DNA of 11,676 nucleotides from Iamia sp038233335 (GCA_038233335.1 JBBSME010000099.1:1-11676), one strand, 5' to 3'; positions 1 through 6,728 are shown, counted from the stretch's first letter. Translations and numbers: made by a program. Notes: generated by a model from the letters alone, not told the origin.

Positions 1-1423
1 CGCTCGACGCAGGCTCGGGCTCGGCGGTCGGGGTGGGGGCCGGCGACGGGGGCGTCGCCGCCGACTCCGTCTGAGCCGGTGGCGAGATCGGCGGAGCGAC
101 GGGCTCGGCCGGCGCCGGGCGCGCCGGGGAGGGTGGCGGAGGAGTCGGGGCCGCCGCCGGCGCGGGCGCGGGCTTGGTCGCCGGGGCCATGCCCTTGTCG
201 GCCAGCGCGGCGCGGGCGGCGTCGCGGCCCGACGGCGCGCCGGGCCCGCTCGGGGTCATCCGAGGTGCCGGCTCCGAGGCCGACGACGAGCTGGCCGGGG
301 CCGGGCCTGCGGTCGTCGCCCCCCGCTCCAGGCGGTCGACCCGGGCCACCAGGTCGTCGAGGGCGGGGCTGTCGCCACCGGACGCGGGGGTCGAGCGGGT
401 GAGCCGGACCAGCGCCACCTCCAGGGGGATGCGAGGGTCGGGGGCCTGGCGCATGGCCAGCAGGGCCTCACCCACCTCCTCGAGGGCCCGGGTGGCGGCC
501 CGGTCGGTGACCTGCTCGGACCAGCCCGCAACGCGGGCCACGGCGGGCTCGGAGAGGTGGTCGAGGGGCCCGCCCATCCGGTGGAGGACCACGTCGCGCA
601 GGTGGGCCAGCAGGGCCTCGCCCAGCACCCGGGGGTCGCGGCCGGCGTTGGTGGCGGTGGCCACCGCGGTCAGGGCGGCCGCGGGGTCGACGGCGACGAC
701 GGCGTCGGCCAGGGCCTCGGCGTAGTCGCCTTCGGTGCTCACCCCGCCGGCCACGGCCTGGTCGAGGGCCGAGAGGGTGTCGCGGGCCGATCCGCCGCCG
801 GCCCGCAGCACGTGCTCGACGTCGGCCTCGCCCACGTCGAGCCCGGCGTCGGAGATCACCCAGCGGACGTGGTCGGCCAGCTCGTCAGCCGGCAGGAGGT
901 GGAACTGGAAGTGCTGGGTGCGGCTCCGGATGGTGGGCAGCACCTTCTGGGGGTCAGTGGTGGCCAGCACGAAGACGACGTGCTCCGGAGGCTCCTCCAG
1001 GGTCTTGAGCAGGGCGTTGGAGGCCCCGGGCGAGAGCATGTGGACCTCGTCGAGGATGTACACCTTGGTCCGCCCGGGGCTGCCCAGGGCCACGCTCTCG
1101 ATGAGGGAGCGGACGTCCTCCACCTTGCTCTTGCTGGCCGCGTCCAGCTCCTGGAGGTCGTAGGAGGTCCCGGCCTGCATGGACACGCAGGCGTCGCACA
1201 CCCCGCAGGGCTCGCCGTCGGTGAGGTTTTCGCAGTTGAGGGCCTTGGCCAGGATGCGCGCCGTCGAGGTCTTGCCCGTGCCCCGGGGGCCGCTGAACAG
1301 GTAGGCGTGGCCGACCCGGCCCTCGCTCACCGCGTTCTTCAGCGCGGTGATCACGTGATCCTGGCCCCGGACCTCGCTGAAGCGCTGCGGTCGGTACCGC
1401 CGGTAGAGGGACTGGTGGGCCAT
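1..1423 (-). CDS. dnaX: DNA polymerase III subunit gamma/tau, 3' part cut by the window edge
   Basis: Clamp-loader AAA+ ATPase that loads the beta sliding clamp at the replication fork. The frame stays open from the ATG (complement of 1421-1423) to the left edge, giving 474 codons. Visible motifs: Walker A GPRGTGKT at residues 45-52; zinc cysteines C64, C73, C76 and C79; the stretch ELDAASKSKVEDVR around 92-105; Walker B LDEVHML at 124-130; sensor 1 ATT at 154-156; and RSRTQHFQF at 166-174 with the arginine finger. RSRT in place of RSRC fits the actinobacterial form as I remember it. From about residue 370 the chain becomes a Pro/Ala-rich linker typical of the tau tail. The C-terminal tau domain lies outside the window, so no gamma frameshift site can be judged. 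It lies 51 bp downstream of the SRP RNA gene on the same strand, a common bacterial neighbourhood. Confidence 0.96.
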   Translation of the reverse strand, partial: MAHQSLYRRYRPQRFSEVRGQDHVITALKNAVSEGRVGHAYLFSGPRGTGKTSTARILAKALNCENLTDGEPCGVCDACVSMQAGTSYDLQELDAASKSKVEDVRSLIESVALGSPGRTKVYILDEVHMLSPGASNALLKTLEEPPEHVVFVLATTDPQKVLPTIRSRTQHFQFHLLPADELADHVRWVISDAGLDVGEADVEHVLRAGGGSARDTLSALDQAVAGGVSTEGDYAEALADAVVAVDPAAALTAVATATNAGRDPRVLGEALLAHLRDVVLHRMGGPLDHLSEPAVARVAGWSEQVTDRAATRALEEVGEALLAMRQAPDPRIPLEVALVRLTRSTPASGGDSPALDDLVARVDRLERGATTAGPAPASSSSASEPAPRMTPSGPGAPSGRDAARAALADKGMAPATKPAPAPAAAPTPPPPSPARPAPAEPVAPPISPPAQTESAATPPSPAPTPTAEPEPASS

Positions 1424-1431
1424 CGGCGGCG

Positions 1432-1453
1432 ATGCTACCGACCGTTGAGTCAA
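1432..1453 (-). promoter_or_regulatory. Possible dnaX promoter elements and a TTGAGTCAA palindrome
   Basis: On the minus strand TAGCAT (1437 to 1432) sits 8 nt before the dnaX ATG, so a start at 1424 or 1423 would give an almost leaderless message. A perfect odd palindrome, TTGAGTCAA (1445-1453), lies just upstream. Its minus-strand reading TTGACT looks like a -35 box, but it is only 10 bp from TAGCAT, too close for a normal sigma-70-type promoter. The palindrome may instead bind a regulator, or be chance. Transcription from ffs could also read through. Confidence 0.33.
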
Positions 1454-1474
1454 TCCCGGCCCGGACGCGAAGGA

Positions 1475-1605
1475 CCCGCCCCCGCAGGTGGCGGCCAGGC
1501 GATCTGCGGCGCTCCGCACTATCCGCTGAGAGCTGCTGCCTTCCGGCCCTGACTCGGTTCACGGCGTGTGGTCGCACAGGACCCGACCGCCCCTGCGGGG
1601 ACGGG
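1475..1605 (-). ncRNA. ffs: Small signal recognition particle RNA (4.5S type)
   Basis: RNA scaffold of the bacterial SRP; it binds Ffh and directs membrane proteins to FtsY/SecYEG. On the minus strand, 1553 to 1532 carries the nearly invariant Ffh-binding core: GTCAGG, then GCCGGAAGG, then CAGCAGC. The flanks form a long closing stem: 1605-1587 (starting CCCGTCCCCG) pairs with 1494-1475 (ending GGGGGCGGG) over about 19 bp with one bulged A. I set the ends by that stem. The length of about 131 nt is somewhat more than the 114 nt of E. coli 4.5S RNA, so the mature ends are uncertain by several bases. No Alu-type domain is evident. It is transcribed toward dnaX. Confidence 0.9.
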
Positions 1606-1613
1606 CGTCGACC

Positions 1614-1619
1614 ACTCTA
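1614..1619 (-). promoter_or_regulatory. Putative -10 box for the SRP RNA gene
   Basis: TAGAGT on the minus strand (1619 to 1614) ends 7-8 nt before the predicted 5' end of the SRP RNA at 1605-1606, which is the expected -10 spacing. No clear TTGACA-like -35 box is seen; the -35 position falls inside the tandem repeat at 1621-1660. Position and AT content support it, but it has not been tested. Confidence 0.45.
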
Positions 1620-1620
1620 T

Positions 1621-1660
1621 CGTCCGAGATCGTCCGAGATCGTCCGAGATGGTCCGAGCT
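1621..1660. repeat. 10-bp tandem repeat between ffs and tRNA-Ser
   Basis: Three perfect head-to-tail copies of CGTCCGAGAT (1621-1650) are followed by a fourth copy with two changes, GGTCCGAGCT (1651-1660). The unit is close to one helical turn, so all copies face the same side of the DNA. It overlaps the -35 region of the putative ffs promoter, upstream of TAGAGT. Confidence 0.9.
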
Positions 1661-1712
1661 GGTCGCCGCGCCCGGCGGCTCACTCGGTGGGAGGGCGCGA
1701 GACCCGACCGCC

Positions 1713-1730
1713 TATCCTGGTCGGCCGACC
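1713..1730 (+). promoter_or_regulatory. Putative tRNA-Ser -10 box followed by a 12-bp palindrome
   Basis: TATCCT (1713-1718) is an AT-richer hexamer about 30 bp before the tRNA 5' end, which would give a precursor leader of roughly 23 nt for RNase P to remove. No good -35 box was found at 16-18 bp. Directly after it is a perfect palindrome, GGTCGGCCGACC (1719-1730), near the expected transcription start. Confidence 0.35.
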
Positions 1731-1747
1731 CGGCACGACCGGGACGA

Positions 1748-1835
1748 GGAGGGTTGCGAGAGCGGCCGAATCGGCACGCTTGGAAAGCGTGTGTGGGGCA
1801 ACCCACCGTGGGTTCGAATCCCACACCCTCCGCCA
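1748..1835 (+). tRNA. tRNA-Ser, anticodon GGA
   Basis: The acceptor stem GGAGGGT (1748-1754) pairs with ACCCTCC (1825-1831), followed by discriminator G and an encoded CCA (1833-1835). The anticodon stem CACGC/GCGTG (1775-1779 and 1787-1791) holds loop TTGGAAA with anticodon GGA at 1782-1784, reading UCC and UCU. The long variable arm (stem TGGG/CCCA with loop GCAA, 1794-1805) is the class II hallmark of serine tRNAs. The T arm is GTGGG, TTCGAAT, CCCAC (1808-1824). All arms are complete, so it should be functional. Confidence 0.98.
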
Positions 1836-1837
1836 GC

Positions 1838-1856
1838 TGTTGTCGATCTCACAACA
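1838..1856 (+). terminator. Possible hairpin terminator after tRNA-Ser
   Basis: TGTTGT (1838-1843) and ACAACA (1851-1856) form a perfect 6-bp stem with a 7-nt loop, beginning 3 nt after the tRNA CCA end. The stem is AT-rich and there is no T-tract, so it would be a weak intrinsic terminator. It could instead be a 3' processing signal. Confidence 0.3.
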
Positions 1857-2082
1857 CACCAGGTCCCATTGATCAAGTGCCAGCCACGAGGTCGTCGCCC
1901 ACCGCCGGTACCACTGTCGAAGGTGCGCCACAGCCTCAGGCGGACAGCGCAGGTCGCCGTCGTCGACACGTTCGATCCTCTCGAAGGCACGAAGGTTCGG
2001 TGAAGTCTCGTCCCTCGACGCGATCGAGGATCGCTAGCACCTACCAGCGCCCCCTCCTCCCCGCCGCAGGTGCGGATGCGTA
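1857..2082. other. Intergenic stretch with small hairpins, no supported gene
   Basis: No open frame here has a credible start and coding character. Visible structures are the AT-rich palindrome TTGATCAA (1869-1876); a perfect hairpin TTCGA/TCGAA with a 5-nt loop (1971-1985); and a perfect hairpin CCTCGA/TCGAGG with loop CGCGA (2013-2029). They lie upstream of the SRPBCC gene and could be part of its leader if transcription starts far upstream, or could be chance in GC-rich DNA. I see no confident promoter. Confidence 0.5.
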
Positions 2083-2128
2083 CCCCGGGTCTCCCGGGGA
2101 AGGGCTCCTCACCCCCGAGCAAAGGAGC
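2083..2128 (+). promoter_or_regulatory. Leader hairpins, the second covering the Shine-Dalgarno sequence
   Basis: The first hairpin has perfect arms CCCCGGG (2083-2089) and CCCGGGG (2093-2099) around a TCT loop. The second pairs GCTCCT (2104-2109) with AGGAGC (2123-2128), and AGGAG is the ribosome binding site for the ATG at 2132. The C run in the second loop (2112-2116) could also pair with the GGGG of the first hairpin (2096-2099), so alternative folds exist. This could be a translational switch or thermosensor-like leader. No known riboswitch motif was recognised. Confidence 0.4.
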
Positions 2129-2131
2129 GAC

Positions 2132-2545
2132 ATGGCGTCGATCGTGGAGACCGTGGACGTGGAGGCACCGGTGGACCGGGCCTACGAACTGTGGAGCCAG
2201 GTCGAGCGCTGGCCCGACTTCCTGAGCCACGTCGAGCGGGTGGCCAAGGTGGATGACCGCCGCTTCCACTGGTGGCTGCGGCTGGCCGGGGCCGACGAGA
2301 GCTTCACCGCCGAACTGACCGAGGTGGACCCGGGCGAGCGCATCGCCTGGAAGACCGTCGATGGGGTCGACCACGCCGGGGTCGTCACCTTCCACCGCCT
2401 CAGCGACACCAGCAGCCGGGTCACGCTGCAGATCGAGTACGAGCCCCACGGCTTCGTGCAGCACCTCGGCGCCCTCACCAACCTCGACGACGTGCTCACC
2501 GGCTACGACCTGGGACGCTTCAAGGCCGAGGTCGAGTCGGCCTGA
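2132..2545 (+). CDS. SRPBCC-fold protein (polyketide cyclase/dehydrase-like)
   Basis: A 137-residue soluble cytoplasmic protein of the START/Bet v1 (SRPBCC) helix-grip family. The N-terminus (VETVDVEAPVDRAYELWSQVERWPDFLSHVERVAKV, about residues 5-40) is the classic opening strand, helix and W-P-x-F-L signature. The middle beta strands (WWLRLAG, then ERIAWKTVDG, then HAGVVTFHRL) and the C-terminal helix (LDDVLTGYDLGRFKAEVE) complete the fold. Family members bind lipids or other hydrophobic ligands; the ligand here cannot be told. The ATG at 2132 is chosen because AAGGAG lies 4 nt before it and the fold starts at once; the open frame extends upstream through the tRNA but that part is not coding. 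The glycosylase gene begins 30 bp downstream. No catalytic role is claimed. Confidence 0.9.
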   Translation: MASIVETVDVEAPVDRAYELWSQVERWPDFLSHVERVAKVDDRRFHWWLRLAGADESFTAELTEVDPGERIAWKTVDGVDHAGVVTFHRLSDTSSRVTLQIEYEPHGFVQHLGALTNLDDVLTGYDLGRFKAEVESA

Positions 2546-2569
2546 CCCACCACGGCGCGGGGCTACCGT
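2542..2569 (+). promoter_or_regulatory. Possible promoter of the DNA glycosylase gene
   Basis: TACCGT (2564-2569) is a TAnnnT -10-like box ending 6 nt before the GTG start at 2576. CTGACC (2542-2547) matches four of six bases of TTGACA at a 16-bp spacing and overlaps the stop codon of the upstream gene. This would give a leaderless message. The short gap also allows co-transcription with the SRPBCC gene. Confidence 0.33.
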
Positions 2570-2575
2570 GCGGAG

Positions 2576-3541
2576 GTGCCCGGGCCCGCCGTCGTCGTCG
2601 GCGACGCGACGCTGGATACCCGCCTCCGGCTGAGGCGGCCGCTCGACCTGGCCCAGACGCTGGGCCCCGTGCGGCGGGGGCGGGGCGATCCCTGCCTGCA
2701 CGTGGCTGGTCACGACGCCGTCCGGGCCACGCGCACGCCCGAGGGTCCCGCCACCACCTGGCTGCGCCACGGAGGAGCCGAGCTGGAGGTCCGGGCCTGG
2801 GGCCCGGGGGCCCGGTGGGCCGCGGACCACGTCGCCGACCTGGTCGGTGAGCACGACGACGTCGACGGCTTCACCGCGCTGCTGGCCACCGTCGACCGAC
2901 CCGAGCAGCCCCTGCTCCACGACCTGCACCGCCGCCACCCAGGCGTCCGGATCCCTCGCTCCGCGGCGGTGACCGAGGCGATGTTCCCGACCATCCTCGA
3001 GCAGCGGGTGACCAGTGCCAGCGCCCTGCGGAGCTACCGGTCGCTGGTGCGGGCCCTCGGCGCGCCGGCCCCTGGCCCCCCCGAGGTGGCCCGCCACGTC
3101 GTCCTGCCGCCCGCCCCGGACCGCCTGGCCCGGCTGCCGGTGTGGACCTACCACCGCCACGAGGTCGAGCGGGGCCGGGCCGACACCATCCGTCGGGTCG
3201 CAGCCCGGGCTCCCGCCCTCGACGCCGCCGCCGACCTCCCCCTGGAGGCGGCCTACCGCCGGCTGCGCTCCGTGCCCGGCGTCGGCGCGTGGACACTGGG
3301 AGGTGTGGGCCTCTGCGCCCTGGGCGACCCGGACGCGGTGATCGTGGGCGACGACCACGTGCCCCACCAGGTGTCGTGGCTGTTCCGGGGGGTGGCCCGC
3401 AGCACCGACGCGCAGATGCTGGCCCTGCTGGCCCCCTACCAGGGGCACCGAGGCCGCGTGCTCCGCCTGCTCGGGCTCTCGGGCGTGGGCCCACCCCGCT
3501 TCGGATCCCGACGGGTGAACCCCCGCATCAGCCGGCTCTGA
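2576..3541 (+). CDS. AlkA-like HhH-GPD DNA glycosylase (3-methyladenine DNA glycosylase 2 family)
   Basis: A 321-residue protein that probably removes alkylated or otherwise damaged bases in base-excision repair. The helix-hairpin-helix is visible as LRSVPGVGAWT at residues 230-240, followed by GDPDAVIVGDDHVPHQVSWLF. The second Asp of GDD (D260) aligns with catalytic D238 of E. coli AlkA (LPDDYLIKQRF) by my eye alignment. The N-terminal part (RLRLRRPLDLAQTLGPVRRGRGDPCLHV) matches the AlkA N-terminal beta domain. Four-Cys iron-sulfur ligands of the MutY/Nth type are absent, as expected for AlkA. GTG 2576 is chosen because the first strand of the domain begins just after it and no other in-frame start precedes it. 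There is no proper Shine-Dalgarno spacing, consistent with leaderless initiation or coupling to the gene 30 bp upstream. Damaged-base specificity is unknown. Confidence 0.85.
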   Translation: MPGPAVVVGDATLDTRLRLRRPLDLAQTLGPVRRGRGDPCLHVAGHDAVRATRTPEGPATTWLRHGGAELEVRAWGPGARWAADHVADLVGEHDDVDGFTALLATVDRPEQPLLHDLHRRHPGVRIPRSAAVTEAMFPTILEQRVTSASALRSYRSLVRALGAPAPGPPEVARHVVLPPAPDRLARLPVWTYHRHEVERGRADTIRRVAARAPALDAAADLPLEAAYRRLRSVPGVGAWTLGGVGLCALGDPDAVIVGDDHVPHQVSWLFRGVARSTDAQMLALLAPYQGHRGRVLRLLGLSGVGPPRFGSRRVNPRISRL

Positions 3542-3558
3542 CGGAGGCCGGCACGCTG

Positions 3559-3585
3559 TTGGCGTCGAACAACACCCATTAGGGT
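3559..3585 (+). promoter_or_regulatory. Weak promoter candidate for the secreted protein gene
   Basis: TTGGCG (3559-3564) and TAGGGT (3580-3585) resemble -35 and -10 boxes, but the 15-bp spacing is short. A start near 3592 would leave a leader of about 65 nt ending in GGAAGG (3647-3652), the likely ribosome binding site of the ATG at 3657. Confidence 0.25.
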
Positions 3586-3656
3586 GCGCGCCGCGGCTGC
3601 CGCCGGGCGGATGCAGCCCGCGCCACCTGTCCTGACCGCCGCCCCTGGAAGGCCCC

Positions 3657-6600
3657 ATGCGGAGCCCCGCCCTGCGCATCGTCACCGCGGCGGCGACGGT
3701 GCTCCTCGCCGTGGCCGGGGCGACGGCGCCCGTCGCGGCCCAGACGCCGGACGCGGCCCCGCGACGGCTGACGGCGACCCCCCTGCTCCCCGGCGAGCGG
3801 ACGGCGGGCGTCCAGGCCCCGTCGAGTCGGCTCGTGCGCAGCGATGCCGACCTGCTGGCCCGCACCGACAGCGAGGCCGTGCCCGTGCTGCTCAAGCTGG
3901 ACCACGACCCCCTGGCCATCTACGCCGGTGGGATCGCGGACCTTCCCGCGACCAGCCCTGCGGTCACCGGCCGGGCGCTCACGCCGGGCCTGGCCAGCTC
4001 CAGCCCCTACGCCCGAGCCCTCCGGGACCGCGAGGACCGGGTCGCCTCCGACATCGCTGCGGCCGTGCCGTCAGCCCGCGTCGTCGGGGCCCTCCGCATC
4101 GTCTACGGCGGCCTCGTCGCCACGGTCCCGGCCGACCGGGCTCGCGGCCTGCTCGCTGTCCCCGGCGTGGCCGCCGTGCAGCGCGACGCCCTCCGCCAGC
4201 CCGTCCCGCTCGTCGCCACCCCCGGGTCAGAGCCCGGCGGTGCGCCGGGCGCCGCCGGGGCGGGCGAGGTCATCGCCACGCTCGACACCCACGGGCGCCC
4301 TGTCCTCGACCGGTACGCGTCCATCCCCTGGCTCCCCGACCCCGATGCCGCCGACGGCGAAGGGCCAGCCCCCGAGCGGGCGGGCGCGCTCGCGGGCGCT
4401 ACCGAGCGCGTCGCTCCCGGCGCCCGGACCGTCGGCTATCGGGTCTGCGGGGTCATGGGCTGCTTCTCCTCGGACGCGGCCGCGGCCGTCGAGGCGAGCA
4501 TCCTCGACGGCGTCGACGTCCTCACCCACGGCCTCGACCGGAGCGACGACGCTCGCGACGACGCCCTGCAGCTGGCCCTGCTCGGGGCCCACGCGGCCGG
4601 CGCGGTCGTGGTCGCACCCAGCAGATCGACCGGGCGGCCCGCGCCGTGGGTGGTCCCTGGCGGGCCCGGCGGCCCGACCGCGGCGGCGGCCCAGGCCGGG
4701 GCGGCCGCCGTCCTGCGAGAGCAGCACCCCGAGTGGACCACAGCCCAGGTCGGCTCCGCCCTGCGGGCCATCACGGACAGCGACGGCTGGCGCGCTCCGG
4801 GCCTCGTCCTCGACGAGTCCGTGCGGCGCTTCGCCGAGCTCGGCGGCGACCCGGCCCAGGCTCTCCACCTCAACACGCCGAGCATCGACGCGTCGTTGGC
4901 CCGGGGCCCTGTCACCACCCGCCGGACCGTCACCAACGTGAGCGATGAGCCGGTGACCTACCGGGTCGAGGGGGCTGCGCCCGACGGCGCCTCGGTCGTG
5001 GTGGAGCCACGACGGTTCACGGTGGGCCGGGGCGTCACCAAGGAGCTGGCGCTGACCTTCACGTCCGACGGGCTGGTGGGCCGCCAGACCGGCGAGGTCC
5101 GACTGGTCGCCGAGGACCGGCCCACCCTCCGCCTCCCGGTCTCGCTCGCCGCAGAGCCCGGGCAGGTCACCGTCAGCAGCGAGTGCGACTCCGCCGGCGT
5201 GGGCATGGCCGAGGCCGCCACCTGCCGGGTGACGGCCACCAACCGGGGGCCGGGGGCCACCTCTGTCTCCGGCACCACCCGCGTCGATGCCCGCCTTCGG
5301 GTCGAGGCGGCCGGAGCCCCGGCCGCGGTGGCCGGCGCGGACCTGGTCACGCTGCCGCCGACGACGCTCCCCGGTCGCGCCGGTGGCCCGCCCCAGCTGG
5401 TCCCCAGCCCGTCCGACCGGTACGTCGGCCTCGACGGCCTGGGGATCGCTCCGGTCCCCATCGGCGACGACGAGGCCCTGGAGGTGGACCTCGACCGGCC
5501 CTTCACCTTCAACGGGACGTCCTACGACCGGATCGGCGTGTCCTCCGACGGCTACCTGCGGGCGGGCGGGGTGGCGGGACCGACCGACCTGGTCTGCTGC
5601 CCCGGCTCGGGCGGGCGGACGCCGACCGGCGACGTGATCGCCCCCTTCTGGACGGACCTCACCGGCGAGGGCGCCCCGGGCGTGCTCCTGGCCACCGTGA
5701 CCGACGGGACCCGGTCCTGGGTGGTCGTGGAGTGGCGCCTCGATGCGGTCGGGTCCGGCGACCGGAAGGTGTTCCAGGTGTGGTTGGGCCAGGGTCCGGA
5801 GCAGGAGGTGACGCTGGCCTACCCGACGGGCGACCTGCCCGACGGGACCGGCCTCTCGTCTCCCCTCGCCATCGGAGCCACCACCGGCGCACCGGACCCC
5901 GAGGGGCTGCGCACCGGACGAGCGCCGGCGGCGGGAGACGACGGGGCCTCGGCGGACGTCCTGGTCCTGCCGGCTGAACCCCGTGCCGCCCGGTCGGTGA
6001 CCTACACCGTGGAGGTCGTCGGCTACGCCGGCGGGAACGGTGCCCTGCGCTCCGCCCTACGGGCGGCGGGGACCCCGGCGGCGACGGCCGACATCACCAA
6101 CGTGGTGGTGTCGGGACCCGCGCCGGGGGAGGTCGAGGCCCTCGTCGACAGCACCGTGGCCCGCATCCTTGGTGAGGGCGTGGCCCCCGACCGGCGGGCC
6201 GACTGGTCCGATCGGATCCGGGCCGGCACCCTTACCCGCGAGGGGTTGGCCCGCGAGCTGGCGGCCGACCCGGCCTGGCTCGGCCGCCTGGTGGAGGCCC
6301 GCTACCGGGAGATCACGGGATCTCCGCCGGACGCCGCCGATCTGGCCCACTGGGTCAGCGAGCTGGAGGCCGCCACCCCCGATCACGAGCTGGTGGCCGA
6401 GCTGGTGGGGTCGACCGCCTTCTGGGACGGGGTCGATCGCGAGCTGGACACCTTCGTGGACGAGGCCTTCGCCACGGTCGTGGGCCGCCCACCGGAGCCG
6501 GAGGGACGGACCTACTGGGTCGACCGGCTGTCCGAGGGGCTGTCCCGCGCGGCGATGGCCGCAGCCATCGCCTCGCAGGACGAGGTGCAGCAGCGCAGGG

Positions 6601-6722
6601 TCACCGAGCTGTCCCGGCTCCTCCTCGACCACGACCCCACACCGGCCGAGCGGAGGGAGTGGGCCGCGGAGCTGCGCACCGGCTCGGTGGTCGACGTCTC
6701 GGCCCGGATCCTGCTGGCCTAG
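3657..6722 (+). CDS. Secreted multidomain pseudo-subtilase (S8-like, catalytically degenerate) with C-terminal DUF4214-like repeats
   Basis: 1021 residues. A Sec signal peptide (1-29, VLLAVAGATAPVAAQ) is followed by an inhibitor I9-like propeptide (about 74-182: VPVLLKLDHDPLAIYAGG ... YGGLVATVPADRARGLLAVPGVAAVQRD). A shortened subtilase-like core spans about 203-390. EVIATLDT (204-211) keeps the first catalytic Asp (D210), but no His motif HGTHVAG exists; DGEG at 233-236 stands there. SRSTGRP (322-328) replaces the oxyanion SAGNSGP. GGPTAAAAQAGAAAVL replaces GTSMAAPHVAG, so the Ser position falls on P340. A subtilase Fn3-like domain covers about 404-498. The domain that often follows in such proteases spans about 585-750 (FTFNGTSYDRIGVSSDGYL ... 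VIAPFWTDL). About four DUF4214-like helical repeats of 49 residues span 825-1021. Six cysteines (264/269, 510/523, 647/648) suggest disulfides. The frame is unbroken, so I read it as a maintained protein, not a pseudogene. Its role is unknown; binding or adhesion at the cell surface is conceivable. Confidence 0.85.
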   Translation: MRSPALRIVTAAATVLLAVAGATAPVAAQTPDAAPRRLTATPLLPGERTAGVQAPSSRLVRSDADLLARTDSEAVPVLLKLDHDPLAIYAGGIADLPATSPAVTGRALTPGLASSSPYARALRDREDRVASDIAAAVPSARVVGALRIVYGGLVATVPADRARGLLAVPGVAAVQRDALRQPVPLVATPGSEPGGAPGAAGAGEVIATLDTHGRPVLDRYASIPWLPDPDAADGEGPAPERAGALAGATERVAPGARTVGYRVCGVMGCFSSDAAAAVEASILDGVDVLTHGLDRSDDARDDALQLALLGAHAAGAVVVAPSRSTGRPAPWVVPGGPGGPTAAAAQAGAAAVLREQHPEWTTAQVGSALRAITDSDGWRAPGLVLDESVRRFAELGGDPAQALHLNTPSIDASLARGPVTTRRTVTNVSDEPVTYRVEGAAPDGASVVVEPRRFTVGRGVTKELALTFTSDGLVGRQTGEVRLVAEDRPTLRLPVSLAAEPGQVTVSSECDSAGVGMAEAATCRVTATNRGPGATSVSGTTRVDARLRVEAAGAPAAVAGADLVTLPPTTLPGRAGGPPQLVPSPSDRYVGLDGLGIAPVPIGDDEALEVDLDRPFTFNGTSYDRIGVSSDGYLRAGGVAGPTDLVCCPGSGGRTPTGDVIAPFWTDLTGEGAPGVLLATVTDGTRSWVVVEWRLDAVGSGDRKVFQVWLGQGPEQEVTLAYPTGDLPDGTGLSSPLAIGATTGAPDPEGLRTGRAPAAGDDGASADVLVLPAEPRAARSVTYTVEVVGYAGGNGALRSALRAAGTPAATADITNVVVSGPAPGEVEALVDSTVARILGEGVAPDRRADWSDRIRAGTLTREGLARELAADPAWLGRLVEARYREITGSPPDAADLAHWVSELEAATPDHELVAELVGSTAFWDGVDRELDTFVDEAFATVVGRPPEPEGRTYWVDRLSEGLSRAAMAAAIASQDEVQQRRVTELSRLLLDHDPTPAERREWAAELRTGSVVDVSARILLA

Positions 6723-6728
6723 CCCGCC

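Noticed and set aside
557..1552. 331-codon plus-strand frame
   Set aside because: It is the antisense of dnaX and of the SRP RNA; Gly/Val/His-rich composition is typical of antisense frames in GC-rich genes.
1519..1824. Minus-strand reading frames across the tRNA (starting MGFEPTV, or containing GIRTHGG and WDSNPRW)
   Set aside because: These peptides are the well-known spurious translation of the antisense strand of tRNA-Ser; the tRNA fold is complete, so no protein is claimed.
1748..1835. tRNA-Ser as a phage or island attachment site
   Set aside because: No integrase and no repeated copy of the tRNA 3' end were seen in the window.
1712..3919. 735-codon open frame on the minus strand
   Set aside because: It runs antisense through the tRNA, SRPBCC and glycosylase genes with low-complexity G/R/P-rich composition; the plus-strand genes have recognisable domains.
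3584..4948. 454-codon Arg/Pro-rich plus-strand frame
   Set aside because: It is the shifted-frame shadow of the secreted pseudo-subtilase and has extreme R/P/G composition.
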